Part shown: positions 14,195 through 26,100 of the stretch, one piece after another | How the letters are laid out: every line of letters starts with the position of its first letter | How positions within the stretch are numbered: position 1 is the stretch's first letter | From: Phycomyces blakesleeanus NRRL 1555(-) | Taxonomy: Eukaryota > Mucoromycota > Mucoromycetes > Mucorales > Phycomycetaceae | DNA length: 64,000 nucleotides | NCBI RefSeq assembly: GCF_001638985.1 | Contig: NW_017265188.1 | Location: 483,024-547,023 of the forward strand | Direction of reading: 5' to 3' | Program-made: the position numbers and the translations under genes | The notes under the pieces: model-generated | Database searches by the model: none | Told to the model about the DNA's origin: nothing | What the model saw: the letters and a program-made list of their open reading frames with translations, nothing else

Positions 14195-14491
14195 ATGGGT
14201 TTCCTTGACAAATTACGAACTCACTATGACCTTCAAAAGGTCGAGCAATACACTAAGCGGAGGGAAGCACAGTCTCCGTTTGAATTCCACGACCGTGATT
14301 ATTACCAAAGTGTCTACCAAGAAGGTGTTTATCTAGATCCACACTCGTCTTCTCGTCGATCGTCTTCGTCTTCTCTTTCGTCAATCGGGTGGGGCACAGT
14401 TTCAAAATTGGTTAAGAAACGAAGAGGACTTTCGCTAGCAACCGAACAAATCAAGACATCTGAATCCTACAGTTCTCGTCCGTCATGTTAA
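14195..14491 (+). CDS. Small orphan protein, Ser-rich (98 aa)
   Basis: A single uninterrupted ORF from the ATG at 14195 encodes 98 residues, beginning MGFLDKLRTHYDLQKVEQY. The N-terminal half is charged and helical in character. The middle is a Ser/Arg run (about residues 50-66) followed by a basic VKKRRG segment that could be a nuclear-targeting or phosphorylation region. An in-frame upstream ATG at 14165 exists, but it lies in a T/C-rich tract that looks like a leader, so I prefer 14195. Codon composition differs from the AT-rich flanks, which favours a real gene. I do not recognise the family. Only sequence composition and the pyrimidine-rich leader support expression. Confidence 0.5.
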   Translation: MGFLDKLRTHYDLQKVEQYTKRREAQSPFEFHDRDYYQSVYQEGVYLDPHSSSRRSSSSSLSSIGWGTVSKLVKKRRGLSLATEQIKTSESYSSRPSC

Positions 14492-17281
14492 TATATATAT
14501 ATATAAAAATTATATATATAAATTATATATCTATAAATAATTTTGTCATTTTTTACACACTATGGTATCGTGTGTTTCGCATAGTTCAACCCTAATACAT
14601 TCTTTTCCCCGTTTCTTTTCTTTTCTTTTCGTTATATATATATATATATATATATACAGTTGATCCAATAAAGTTATGTTGTCCGGACCGAACAGAATGT
14701 CTTCCAATCAGAAATAACACTGTAGGAAATGACAGCATTCACTTTAGAAAAAAAAATTGTCGTAAATTCCAAAATCATAGCAACTTTAGAGAAGTCAGTT
14801 TGTGGACTCAGATTTTCAGTTTACCTGGCCCTAGTCATATAATTTTCCCAATCCAAAATAGTATAAATAGCAGTAAGTAGTTCAGTGTAGGAACCTGGTC
14901 AAATTTTGATACAACCAATATCTTTTATTAGGGGTCATCATTCGTGAATAAATGTCGGTAATCGAAAAAAAGGTGAACTTTTTCTTTTTCAAAGAGGTAG
15001 AATTTGAGAAATACAAAAAATATGCCGCTATAGACAACCAGTTTGTCTTTTTTTTTTTCATTACCGACGATTATTCACGAATGATGACCCCTAATAAACA
15101 GAACCTACACAAGTTCTCACGAATCTTCGCCCCTCCATTTCAAAGCTTTCTTAAAAACAAGTTTTTTTTAAATCCTCAACTACCACAACATTAACATCAC
15201 AATGTAACGATGAATGTTATGATGAATTAGTGTCAGACTCAAAATCACACAAAACTGTAAGTAAAGAAACTTTTTGAAAAATAAAGTAACCATTTTCTTT
15301 AATTATTTTTAGTTAAAAGAGAGAGAGAGAAGATGAAGGACCTAAATTTTCATCTGATCTGACTTTTGACCACAAGCCCCAACGGATTACAGAGTACTTT
15401 CTTCTTCAAGATATATAAACAAAGCGACGATGATGATTGGATTACTGAGGATTTTAATGTATCGGACCAATATAAATTGGTGAAAGGAAACATATTAGGT
15501 TTAAGAAAGAATCTAGCTAGACTTTCAGATATCAGACTCCTGTAAGTGAAGAGAAGAAATACTTTAAGCATGAATATGATTGACTCGCAGTATCTCATTT
15601 CATAGATCACTTGACATATATATTTGATAAAAAATACTGATGGGTCTATAACCAAATATTTTGGAGCGGAATTGTATATAGTAATGTCTGGTATCAGCTT
15701 TAAGTGTTACTGCCCTCACACGCCAAGTAGATCGCGTATTTGGTAAAACCCGCAAGAAACGGGTCGACTGGTTCGAGAATAACCTCTTCTCAAGATTTTG
15801 TTTTGCATAGGTTTAGGACCATGAATAGAGCAATTTTATGAATTCTTATTTTTACGATTAGATTTGAATTTGAATTTGAATTTGGCTGGAATAGGGCTTA
15901 TTTTATTTTTTTATTGTCATTGACAGAATGACAAGAGAAATGAATCGCACTAAACCGAGGCAAGAAGTATTATTGTGACAACGCCGGTAACTTAAATATT
16001 ATTTAGCGTAATTTGATGATCATTAAGAATAAATTACGTTAAAAAAAAATGAACCGAACAAATGGAGTTTTCTTTCTTTTTTTTTTTGGTACTATTATAT
16101 TTATATTAATAATATGATATAAATTACATATAAATTAAATTAAAATGAAATAAAATTATTTATTGATCCAACTAAAACAGAAATCTCGGAAGTAACCGAA
16201 AAATTATTAAAAATATATAGATATATTGGTATTTCACTGGATAGAATACGCATTGTTTTGAAAGTTATTTTGCTCATATAAACGCACGTAGATCTAAAGT
16301 CTGTATTTCGATTGGCCTTTTTGTTCTGATAAATGTGATACTTCTATCAAAGCCTAGGAATATGAATATGAGTACTATATCTAATATCAAATTAAAACAA
16401 TAATTGTAATATTAATATTAATGGCAATTGGACAAAAGACAGGCTAAACAAAGAGGGGATTGTCTATCGGTTGATATTCTACCTTCTTTGTTTCTATAGT
16501 GTACCCAGCATAATTATAATGCCCCAGTACTGTGACCGTGTAACTAGCAAAATAATACTATTATTAAAGGTACTCTGCGTTGGATTTCTGTGCTGATTCA
16601 CTTTTAAACAATCATTTTCTAATATATATTTCTAGTATCATGGGATTTTGAGATTCGTACTAGTAAACCATAAAGTAAATTTATTTCTGCACATTTAATA
16701 GGGCCTTCATTTCTTAAATATAATGTAATATAATTTAATAAAAAAAAATAGATCAAAAATAGAAAAATTTGAATTGGATAATGTACTTCTTTAACTACCA
16801 TTTATGTAGGTGCGCATTTAGGATTCCATGAATCGAGAAAATACAATTAAAGATCTTGTAATAAATAATATAATATCTGCCACGTTTAACCACTGTCCTC
16901 ATGTAATTTCATTTTTATATTTATTTATTTATACACTTGAAGAGGAGATCATTAATAACCAATTTTTCATTTGGTCCTCCGATGGAAGCACACAGGATAA
17001 GTTTGTACTTGTGGTGGCAGGCAACCAAATAAGCCTGAAATATTAAATGCATTTTATAGAGAGACACAAAGGCACAAGTGAAATATACGATTATATTTTA
17101 TATCTATATTTGTAATTGTAATTGTACTTGTAATTGTACTTGTATATAAATGGATTTATAAAAGGAGAAACCAATATAATTATCAAATCTGCTTTTATTT
17201 GATTTTTGCTTCTTCTTTCTGTTCTTCTTCTGTTACTGCTATTTTTTAATTACCTTTACCTTTACCTTTCTTTATATCACA
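14492..17281. other. Spacer with transposon-like fragments
   Basis: Apart from the foldback element at 14924-15098, I see no intact gene. The sequence starting at about 14657 (after a TA run) could be an element end, but I found no matching opposite end. A minus-strand ORF at 15350-15655 and a plus-strand fragment at 15724-15808 have coding-like composition but break within 100-300 bp. Colinear TTGTAATTG-type repeats occur near 17110-17145, just upstream of the gene at 17282. Confidence 0.45.
14924..15098. mobile_element. 175-bp foldback/MITE-like element
   Basis: Terminal arms of 39 bp (14924-14962 and 15060-15098) are reverse complements at about 37 of 39 positions. The arms contain AGGGGTCATCATTCGTGAAT and its complement. 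The 97-bp centre is AT-rich and non-coding. This is the structure expected of a non-autonomous inverted-repeat element. A target-site duplication is unclear because the ends sit in TTA/TAA sequence. No matching transposase is visible in the window. Confidence 0.75.
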
Positions 17282-19158
17282 ATGAAGATTCACACTATAG
17301 TCCTTGGTGAATACGGAACTCCTCCTACCACTTTCTGTCTTTACCAATTCCGTACACCACTCACTCCTCCACTTACCTCCCCACCCACATCAAGCGTTCG
17401 TCACAGCATGGACAAATACAGCAACAACATCGACTTTTTCTGCATCAAAGACCTCACCACTCTCTTCTTTCACTCCATATCTCATCTTAACGACCTCTTA
17501 CTTCAATTGTATCGCGAACATTCGAGCTACTTCTGCAAGGACTCGACCGGAAAGAGCTATCTCATGGCAACTGCCGTAGCAGAGCTAGCCACAAAACTAC
17601 ATATGCCTCTCCTCGCCGACCTCTGCCGTCAAGACCAGCAGCACTGGTCAACCGAGACAACTCAGTCACTTCTCAAGTCTATTCCAGGACTGCACCCCCA
17701 ATCACCTGTTGTGGTCGAGACGATGTTTGCCCCAATGCGTTTAGACGGGCACGAGTCCTTCTTTGTGTCTCGGCATCTAGGGGCCAAGATGATCGAGGTT
17801 CAATCACCTGTCATCCGACTCTCACCACCCTCAGATCCCCACCTCAAACCACGCGAATTGCCATTTAACCCTACTGTTGAAAGGTAATTATTATGTTAAT
17901 TATGTTAATTCTATAAATATAAATATAAATATCAAAAAGTATTAGAAATTGCTTTTTTGGTGTGTGTTTTATTGTGAGATTCATTGTTTGCGGGTGTTTG
18001 ACTGGTACTACATTAGCCAGTGTTAAAAAAGGATTGGGAAGTCGGGCGATCTTTGAGCTTTACCCATTGAGGGCTATATTTTGTGTGCCATTTGACTCAT
18101 CGTGGTGGGTATTACCCACTCCTTTTTTTCCTTATTTGACCTATAGTCGCCTGTCATCATCACCAGCAGCACTATCATCATCAGCATCAACATCAACATC
18201 AAAATCAACATTATCTCAGTCAGACCACCCCACCAAACGACGCCATCTTGCCCTCCAAGACACGGAAGAGCACCCCTCCTCATCTGTATTCTCAAACACC
18301 CTCCCGAAACCATCAAACCTCCTCTTGAAAAGACTTGCTCCAAAACACGGTCAGAAAGCCCCAAATCTAATGATCTTCACGCCTTCGTATGACCAAACCA
18401 ACACCGCCATTCACTCTGCGCCCCTTCGTGCTCACCCCACCACCCCGCATCATCTCTTGACCGAACAACGCAAACGAAAACTAACCCAAAAGACACCTCC
18501 ACATCCTTCTACAGCTGCTGCATCGACTGCACCATGGCCACAACAGCAATCCAGTGCTATTGGAGCCGATTTTCCTAGTCCACCTATCGTACCCTCCCAG
18601 CAACCACCAACACCCCAACCTCAAGTTCAATCACAATCACAATCACAACCACAATCACAATCACAGCAACAACCACCTACACAACCATCAACTGCACGAT
18701 TACTACACCCTGCTTCTGCTCGGCTACGTCCCACTATAGGAACACCATCCACAGCAACAAGCATGTCATATCCTTCAACCAAACTAACCGCGAAACAGCA
18801 GTTTCTCCAGCCATTTGAGCTCTTACACGACACACTTGAACAAACAAAGGTACTCAAGACCACCCTAGACGATCAGATCCGCCGCTCGGCTACCCTGTTG
18901 CAGGGTTTGCCATCCGCCTCAACTGTAGAGAGTCTAGTACGACGACAGGTCCAAGACTACTATCAGACCATCTCATTTAAGGATCAAGTAGAAGAATGTC
19001 GAGAGCGAGTCATGGCTCTTGAACAACGGGTCCGAAGTTCGCCTCTAAAAGAAGTAATTGCTGAACGGGAAGAGCGGATAGAACCATCAGAGAGCATGTT
19101 CGAGCTCATGAAGCGACTGGATTACCTTGAACAAAAGATCGACCAACGCCAAGCATAA
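17282..19158 (+). CDS. Uncharacterised protein with low-complexity middle and C-terminal coiled coil
   Basis: Exons 17282-17883 and 18147-19158 join in phase (537 residues) across a 263-bp intron with GTAATT donor and TATAG acceptor. Residues 1-200 form a moderately hydrophobic, probably folded segment with no motif I recognise. Residues about 200-380 are Ser/Thr/Pro/Gln-rich, with a QSQSQPQSQ run. The final 120 residues are charged and heptad-like (for example VEECRERVMALEQRV and MKRLDYLEQKIDQ), suggesting a dimerising coiled coil. The start sits at ACAATG after CT-rich leader sequence. It converges on the WW-domain gene with 388 bp between stop codons. The product could be a scaffold or regulatory protein; no function is assigned. 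Confidence 0.75.
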
Positions 19159-19546
19159 AACTAAAAACTAAAAGCTAAAAGCTGAAAACTGAAAAAGAAA
19201 TCAGCCTTCCCTTTCTCCTTTTACAACTTACCTTACATACTTCATTAGCTCAACCTAAACTTAATCATCCATTCCATCCATTTATCCATCTATTCACACA
19301 AACACATTTACATATTTACCTTTCAAAATATAATACTTCTTTTTAATTTTTTTTTGTTTAAAGCAAAAAAAAAAAAGGCAAAACCATCACCAGAAACCAC
19401 AGTTAACTTATCTATACATTTATGTCCCTTTTAAATTCTTCTTCTTCCCTGGACCAAGTCATCAATATACATAAAAAGATTTATTTAAAATAACCAAAAA
19501 AAAAAAGAAAAGAAAAGAAAGGAAAAATGTATCAAACAAACATGGT
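19159..19546. other. Convergent 3' spacer
   Basis: This is the region between the stop codons of two convergent genes. It is AT-rich with A-tracts (near 19364-19376 and 19497-19505) and should hold both 3' untranslated regions and polyadenylation signals. No other gene is visible. Confidence 0.6.
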
Positions 19547-21646
19547 TTAGAACCAATCGGTATCCTCCTATAAAATTCCAAATATACATATGTACATAGA
19601 CAGACGTATTTAATGTTAGTTATTAGGTGTGCTAAAGAAGTACACGTTGTTTTGACTTACAGTAACAGTGGTATTGCCATAGCGATCGGTTTCCGTAACT
19701 AAATAAATATAATAAAAAGGGATATTAAGCACATAATCCAATCACAACTTTAATTTGATGAATTTATAGATAGATAATCTAACCTGTAGTCTCATCGCGG
19801 AACCATCCGTCATCCTTTTGAACAATAGTTTGGTCTCCATATTGATCTACCAAGCAGTAAGATTATATATATTGTATATTAATATATGCGTGTATTTATA
19901 TGTATCCAATTATCAGCAACCACATTTGCAATAATCACTTTCCCACGCACAGCAATACACAAATATATATATATATATATATACACAAAGAGCATAGGCG
20001 CGTATTGGATTCATCTTTACCTGTAGTAACAATGGTTTCTTTGTCATGGCCAAACCATCCGCCATCTTCCTTGATAACAGTAGTAGTAGTACCACCATCT
20101 CCTCCACCGTTATCGTATCCTCCGTTGTCATATCCATATCCACCACTTGCAGGAGGAGGAGGAGGAGGAGCACCATACTCTCCTCCACCTCCATATCCTC
20201 CACCTCCACCTCCGCCATAACCTTGGTCTATTAAAAAATAAATTAAATAAGTTTATGGGTAGTTAAGTTTGTATTCCACGTCATATATATATATACACAC
20301 ACAAAGAAAAGAAAAGAAGAGAAAAGAAATGCACTTACTCATGTGCTCCTGTTGACGCTGCTCTTGCTCAAGACGATCCATACGTTCGTTCTGATCGTTT
20401 TCGTGACCGACAAATTCGCTGATAGCAAATCCAGCCAGACCTACAGCTGCAGCACCAGCAACCACCTTTGTGGCCGTAGACATACCGGGTTTTGATGCTG
20501 TGGGTGGCACGGGTGCTCCTCCAACACCGGGAGGTCGAGGGTATCCCCCGCCAGGGCCTTGCTGGGGTGGGGCGCCGTAAGGACTCTGACCATATCTAGG
20601 TGCGCCGCCATATCCACCGCTCTCACCCTGAGTAGGTGGAGGAGGATAGCCGTTGTTTCCACGGTTGGGCTGGTTAGGTGGCTGGGATTGGGGAGAACCG
20701 TATCCACCATACGACTGGCTCTGTCCAGGAGGACCTGGAGGACCTGGAGGACCGGGTGGTGCGCCATAGCCACCAGGGGAGCCATAGGCTTGTCTGTTGG
20801 GAGGAGCTGGAGGAGTGCCGTAGCCGCTACCACCATAAGGTGATCCAGAAGGTGGGCCAGGTGGTGCCCCATAAGGTGGTTGAGGAGAATGACCGCCGCC
20901 GCCGTTATAGGATGGCTGAGGGGGATAGGATGGCTGCTGAGGAGGGTATGATGGCTGCTGAGGAGGATATGATGGCTGCTGAGGAGGATATGAAGGTTGC
21001 TGAGGAGGATATGAAGGTTGCTGGGGACTACCATAGCCACCATAAGGTTGCTGCTGAGGTGGCGCAGGAGGTTGGCCGTATCCACCATAAGGCTGTTGTT
21101 GTTGTTGTTGTTGTTGTTGAGGTGGTGCAGGAGGCTGACCGTAGCCACCATAGGCTGGTTGCTGAGGTGCAGAAGGTGGGGCACCGTATCCGCCATATCC
21201 ACTGTTGTTACGTGGGTCTTCCCAGCTGGTCTTTTGTGTGTTGTGGTCAATGTAGTAGCTAGAAAACAAGAGCACAAACAAGAGAGACAGAGGTTTCTTT
21301 AGACAGTCGCTCATACCATCTACATACTACCACTACTAATAATAATTTCTTGGCATTCTAGTTAATTCTAGTTAATCTCTTACTATCTGCCTTCGGGAGT
21401 TTGTCGGGCTTCCCATCCTATTTAATATAGATAGATAGATATACAGTGGATAAATTTTAATTTATTATGTATGTATTAATAATAATAATAATAATAATAA
21501 TAATTGGATAATAAAAGCAAAAAAGCAAAAAAAAAAAAAGGTACAATTTAATTGATTGTTGAATTGTAAGGTATCTTTTCTGAGCTGTGTTGCTATGGGT
21601 TATCTGGCGTGCTATTAAATTTACCTTGAGGTAGTGGACCGGACAT
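19547..21646 (-). CDS. WW-domain protein with PYGGYG/SYPPQQP repeats (Wwm1-like), 7 exons
   Basis: Exons (minus) 21646-21625, 21417-21384, 21258-20339, 20227-20021, 19846-19784, 19698-19661 and 19567-19547 give 434 residues. Residues 4-35 are a WW domain with its two Trp residues at 9 and 31 and the YYYIDHN core; WW domains bind proline-rich peptides. Then follow PYGGYGQPPAPPQQ and SYPPQQP repeats, a polyQ run, a Gly/Ala-rich hydrophobic segment (VVAGAAAVGLAGFAISEF, about residue 290) and a short coiled coil. The C-terminus has a thrice-repeated module, Asp-x-Tyr-Gly ... Asp-x-x-Trp-Phe, partly one copy per exon. The architecture (N-terminal WW, proline/tyrosine-rich middle, Gly-rich hydrophobic segment) resembles yeast Wwm1, a metacaspase-interacting protein; that link is inference. 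The last intron is supported because it restores the final repeat ending EDTDWF. Confidence 0.85.
20911..21022 (-). repeat. 21-bp coding tandem repeat (SYPPQQP)
   Basis: Within exon 3 of the WW-domain gene, near-identical 21-bp units encode repeated SYPPQQP heptads on the minus strand. The units drift slightly in third positions. Such in-frame minisatellites commonly vary in copy number between strains. The repeat is proline/glutamine rich and likely disordered. Confidence 0.8.
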
Positions 21647-22113
21647 GTAGGGCTTAATAACAAAAAAGATATAAAGATAAAAGAAGGGAAAAGAGGAGTA
21701 AAAGAAAGGGTTTGTGGCGAGTGGGGAAAGGTGTTTATAAACGCAGTCTCACGGCACTCCAAATATAGCATTTACTGTCTTCTATTTTATTTTATTTTAT
21801 TTTATTTTATCCTCCTCCCTATTAAATCTTTACAATTGCCTCGCACTCCTGTAATATTTATATTTATATTTTATATAGATAATTGTTTATAGTTGCACCC
21901 CCTCGCTTAGCTATCATTTTCAATTATTTACTTTTATCTATATTTATTGTTGTTATTGGAATATCTCTACCTGTAGTCCGTATTCTTTATATAAGCAAGA
22001 TAAAATCGCGATAAACCTTAACCCACATATATATTTATATATATGGTACTCAAGATATGCAACCAATTAACATACAAGGTGTCGCATTATGCAAATTCAC
22101 AGAAAGAGCACAG
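21647..22113. other. Upstream spacer of WW-domain gene
   Basis: AT-rich spacer between the WW-gene start and a downstream-facing exon candidate. It includes a TTTTA pentamer repeat near 21783-21810. The WW-gene promoter should be here, but no site can be named. Confidence 0.5.
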
Positions 22114-22257
22114 TTAATGGTCACTGATGCTTCCAACTTCTGTGCTCGCAAAGTCCGTGTTGACATGGTAGTCTTCTGGAGCATGAGTCTCTACTAGATT
22201 AGGGTTTGTACGGGATCGGAGTGTTCCATATAATTCACGCCACTGCGCCGGCCGTTG
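22114..22257 (-). CDS. Candidate terminal exon of an unresolved gene
   Basis: A strong polypyrimidine tract and CAAG acceptor precede an open 48-codon stretch on the minus strand, QRPAQWRELYGTLRSRTNPN and onward, ending GSISDH and a stop at 22116-22114. The codon composition is coding-like and the C-terminus is acidic. I could not find an upstream exon with a convincing GT donor; an overlapping open frame runs to 22464 but crosses AT-rich sequence. A small ORF at 22419-22628 may belong to the same transcript. The family is not recognised. Confidence 0.35.
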   Translation of the reverse strand, partial: QRPAQWRELYGTLRSRTNPNLVETHAPEDYHVNTDFASTEVGSISDH

Positions 22258-22875
22258 CTTGCAGGAAAAAAAAAGAGAGAGAAAGAAAGAGGTATGGCAG
22301 CTCAGAATCTCAAGCTGGACCAAATGAAATTCCGAATAGCCTTGCTGGATGGGAGAGGAAGAGTGAAGAAACCCAAGGGAGTAGATGTAGGTATATTTGA
22401 GATTCCTGAGGTAATATGTTAGAGTCGAGTATTGAAACCTGAGTGGGAATAAGTTATATGACACGGAGTAATGCTGAGAAAATAATAGAAAAAAAAAGCT
22501 GAAATTAGGTAGACATGAAGATCAGACTCCACCCCTGGAAAAGAATAATCCAGCCAACGGTAGTGGTTGCATCGGGGGGTGTTACAGAACTGGCAAACGG
22601 TAAATCGTAAATCGTAAAATGTCCACATAAAAGGAAGAATAATGGCTGAAAATGTGTATCAAATTTAACAACAGAGGAAGATCATCAATACTCTAAATTA
22701 AGGCAAGAATGGTAAAGAGGTCATAAATGTAAATATATTTATTATTTATTATAGTCAAAATAAAGAGAGAAAATGAAAATAAAAAGAAAAAGGGAAATGG
22801 AGGATAGAATGGGTAAAAAGTAAGGGTAATGGTAAGGTGAAGGTGAAGTTATGAGAGGAGATGAAGGTGACGATG

Positions 22876-22910
<35 letters not shown>

Positions 22911-23102
22911 GGAAATTTGATGAGAATTATGATAAAATAAAAATAAAATAGAAAACCTCTTCCTCCTCCTCCCACGCAAGGCATTTTTCTTATTCACTTT
23001 TTTTTTGTTTGCTGTTTTTCATATACATTTTGGTCTGTGTCCTTTGCCTGTGATTGTTTGCTATGTTCCTCTTTAGTTTCTTTCTCTATTTGTTCTTTTC
23101 TT
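22258..23102. other. Spacer downstream of myosin gene
   Basis: Contains only the unresolved upstream part of the 22114-22257 exon candidate and AG-rich microsatellite sequence (near 22876-22912). No complete gene is visible. Confidence 0.45.
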
Positions 23103-26100
23103 CTAAGTAGATTTGGTTGTCATGAGCTGCTCAATACGATGACCTTGCAACTGTTTAATTTATTTAAATTAATAAATTTGTTAGAAAGTAAGACTCCTCG
23201 GGCGTGTGTATTTTCACTTACAAAGGCAGGCAAATACGTGTCAATCGCTTGCTGACGGGGTTCTGGTGCCTCAAATTGACTCTCGTCCAATGAGACCGGA
23301 TCTAATAAAAGTGTTTCCCCGCTACTAACACGGGACGCCACAGTCTTAAGGATGTCATGGCCAATAGGATCCTTTTATATGCATGGGTACAAAGGTTGAA
23401 TTCACAAAAATCAAATGTTTACAATCCTGAACAATTTTTCTTCTTTTTTTTCTTATTCTTCAAAAACACAATATATATATATATATATGCACATTTCATA
23501 CCTCATAGTCTGCCACGCTGTATTGTTGAATAAGTTTCTGGACTTGGATAGGTGAAAGAATCCAACAGACATCAAAAATGATTCGAATATCCTCCTGAGT
23601 AGTTTTCTTCAATTGGAGTAATTTAGCAGCTTGGGATACATGTTCCAAAGGAAGTGTACAATCGGTGTGTTGGTGAGACCGGCACCATTCTTCAAGTCGA
23701 TTGGCATTGTATTGAATTTGCATAGCTAAAAGGTTGTTTGTACACAGAAAAATAAATAAATACATATGTCAAAATTATCTGTGTATGTGTGTGTGTGTGT
23801 CTTTGGTTATCTTTTTTTTTAAAAAAAATAATAATGTCATGATACGTTACCTCTCTTCCAAGAGTTGAATCCACGGCGCATCACCATGTCATTAAATGCA
23901 CATACTCCAATGTATTTAAATACTTCCATGAAGAGTTGCTCAACCACAAAGTTATCAACTTGGAAGCACACCAATGTACGATCCAACTTTGTCAGCACAG
24001 ATGTCAAATCGTCCATCGAGCTCTTGGCACGACCGGTGTCAGGGGTAATAAATCCAGGCAACGATTGGTTCTCGACAACAGCCGAGACCATTCTTGATAC
24101 CTTGCGTTTACTCTCACGGGAAATATGTCCATAGATCTTGGACTGGGCCAACGCTAACTTTGCGTTGATTTTGACCGTACTTTGCTGGTTCACAGCGATC
24201 TCGGCAGAATCAGACTGCGCATTGTTTCCCAGGATGCACACAAGTTCTTGGATATTTGTCAACCAAAAGGCACATGCTATTGTAGCTTCCTCATCATGAA
24301 GACCCTACAAAGATTTAATATTTCCACAAACAAACAGACAAAGTTAGCATTAAGAACCAAATATATAAAAAAAAAACCAAGGGGGAGCAAGTAGTAGGAT
24401 TATCTTCTTTACCAGACAATGCTTCTGAATGGTCTCAACGATGGAATCTAGTAAACGTTCGGCTGCAAGTCTATCAAATGCCAAATGTTGTATGATATAT
24501 TGACCAATGCAATGGGCAGGGAATACAATTTCCTTGCGCTCCTTGGTTTGGCCATCAAACGGAATAGCAAGTTTGGTGACAAGTGCGTCCAACATATCCT
24601 GTAAGAAGCCCTCTTCATCCATAAACTCCCACTTTTGATCCCTTGGCTTTGCAACCTCTCCAACTCGCAGCTGGTTGACGGCTAAATCTCCACCACCAGC
24701 AGAAATATCATTATGTCGGTTGGCTGTCGAAAGGGGAGTACTGGTAGTCGACTGAGATCGTGTCTTCTGAGAAGGCTGGCTGTGGTGCAACGTAGATGAA
24801 AGCTGAGATCGGAGAGCAGCGATTTGTTGTTTCAAAACCGTGACATCTGGTGCCTGACCAGTTTGGACCACTGTTTCTGAAACTTGTTTAAGCTTGGCCA
24901 CTTCCTGTTTTTGGCGGATGAGTTCCTGACTAAGCTGAGCAATAGCCTGATCCTGCCCCTTGATCTTCTGAAGAGAGTTTGTATAATCCTGCTGAAGACG
25001 CTCGCGTTCCTGTTGGAGAGCTGCCCACTGGCTATCGACATCGCTCGGCTTGCCAACCACATTCTCGAGGTCCTTGGCTTTCGAGCCCAGGATGTCATAT
25101 TGCTCGATCCATGCCTTGACACGTGCTTCAAGCGCCGTAGTCTTGGTCTTGAGCATCGTCTTTTCTTCCTTTTGATGGTTCAGACTCTGGGTCAGCTCGT
25201 TCACCTTGTGCTCGAGCTTATAGGACACCTCCTTGAAGTGGCTCACTGAACGAGCCTCAGCGCGGATTTCTGCAAGTTGTTTACGAGCCATTCGGCGACG
25301 GACACACGCCTGAATAGAAATCACATGGTTACGTCGAGCTTGGTATTTCTTGCGTACAACCCTGTTTTTTTTTGGTTAGATTTCACACGCACAAAAATAA
25401 GATAGATATAGATCAACAGTGTGAAGTGTGAGATTTACGCCTTTGTAATTATAATTGTAATTGTAATCATTATTGTTATTGTTATTGTTATTGCTATTAT
25501 TTTTGGGGCGTAGGCTTATTATTGATACTTTACCATCCACGAAGCATGCGCTGAATAGTTGTGGCTGCATTGTGTTCACGGATCAATGCAAACCTTTTCC
25601 TGGCCACCAAAGCTCTGACAGCTGAAAGCCCAAAAAGAAAAAGAGAAAAAAGAAAGTTATGGTTATTAGAGTGTGAAAATGATATGTAATATATATATAT
25701 ATATATACGTGAAAAGTATAAGAAACTTACAGGCCTGGAGCTGAACTACAAATGCAAGTTGTCTCTTATGCTTCACTCGAGCCAAGTGACCACGCCAGTA
25801 CTTTTGAAGCACTACTACAGCCTTTTCTTTACGCAAGGTAATCAGATTCTGGGCAGCAACCTTTTGGCGTGCGAGTTGTTGGAGCTTGAGTATAAACTCC
25901 TTGGTACGAAGATATTGGATGCGGGCAATAAATCTTCTGGCATTCTTCTGTACCAACGTTGCGCATGCGTTCCATCGATCTGATCTCAACTTTTCCATAT
26001 ATGCCAACTACACCAAAGTATATGCATAATTTATACGTGGATTGAATATTATTATTATTTTTTGACCGTCTTGAAATGTGTAGAATATTTATCTATATTT

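Noticed and set aside
15755..15790. tRNA-like GGTTCGAGAAT motif
   Set aside because: The T-arm stem does not pair and no acceptor or anticodon arms can be folded around it.
19632..19660. Read-through end of the WW-domain gene past GTAAGT
   Set aside because: Splicing at this donor to 19567 restores the third copy of the C-terminal module (EDTDWF and stop), which the read-through version lacks.
20441..21302. Additional long ORFs on both strands over the WW-domain exon
   Set aside because: They are frame shadows of the repeat-rich exon 3; only one frame continues the WW domain and joins flanking exons in phase.
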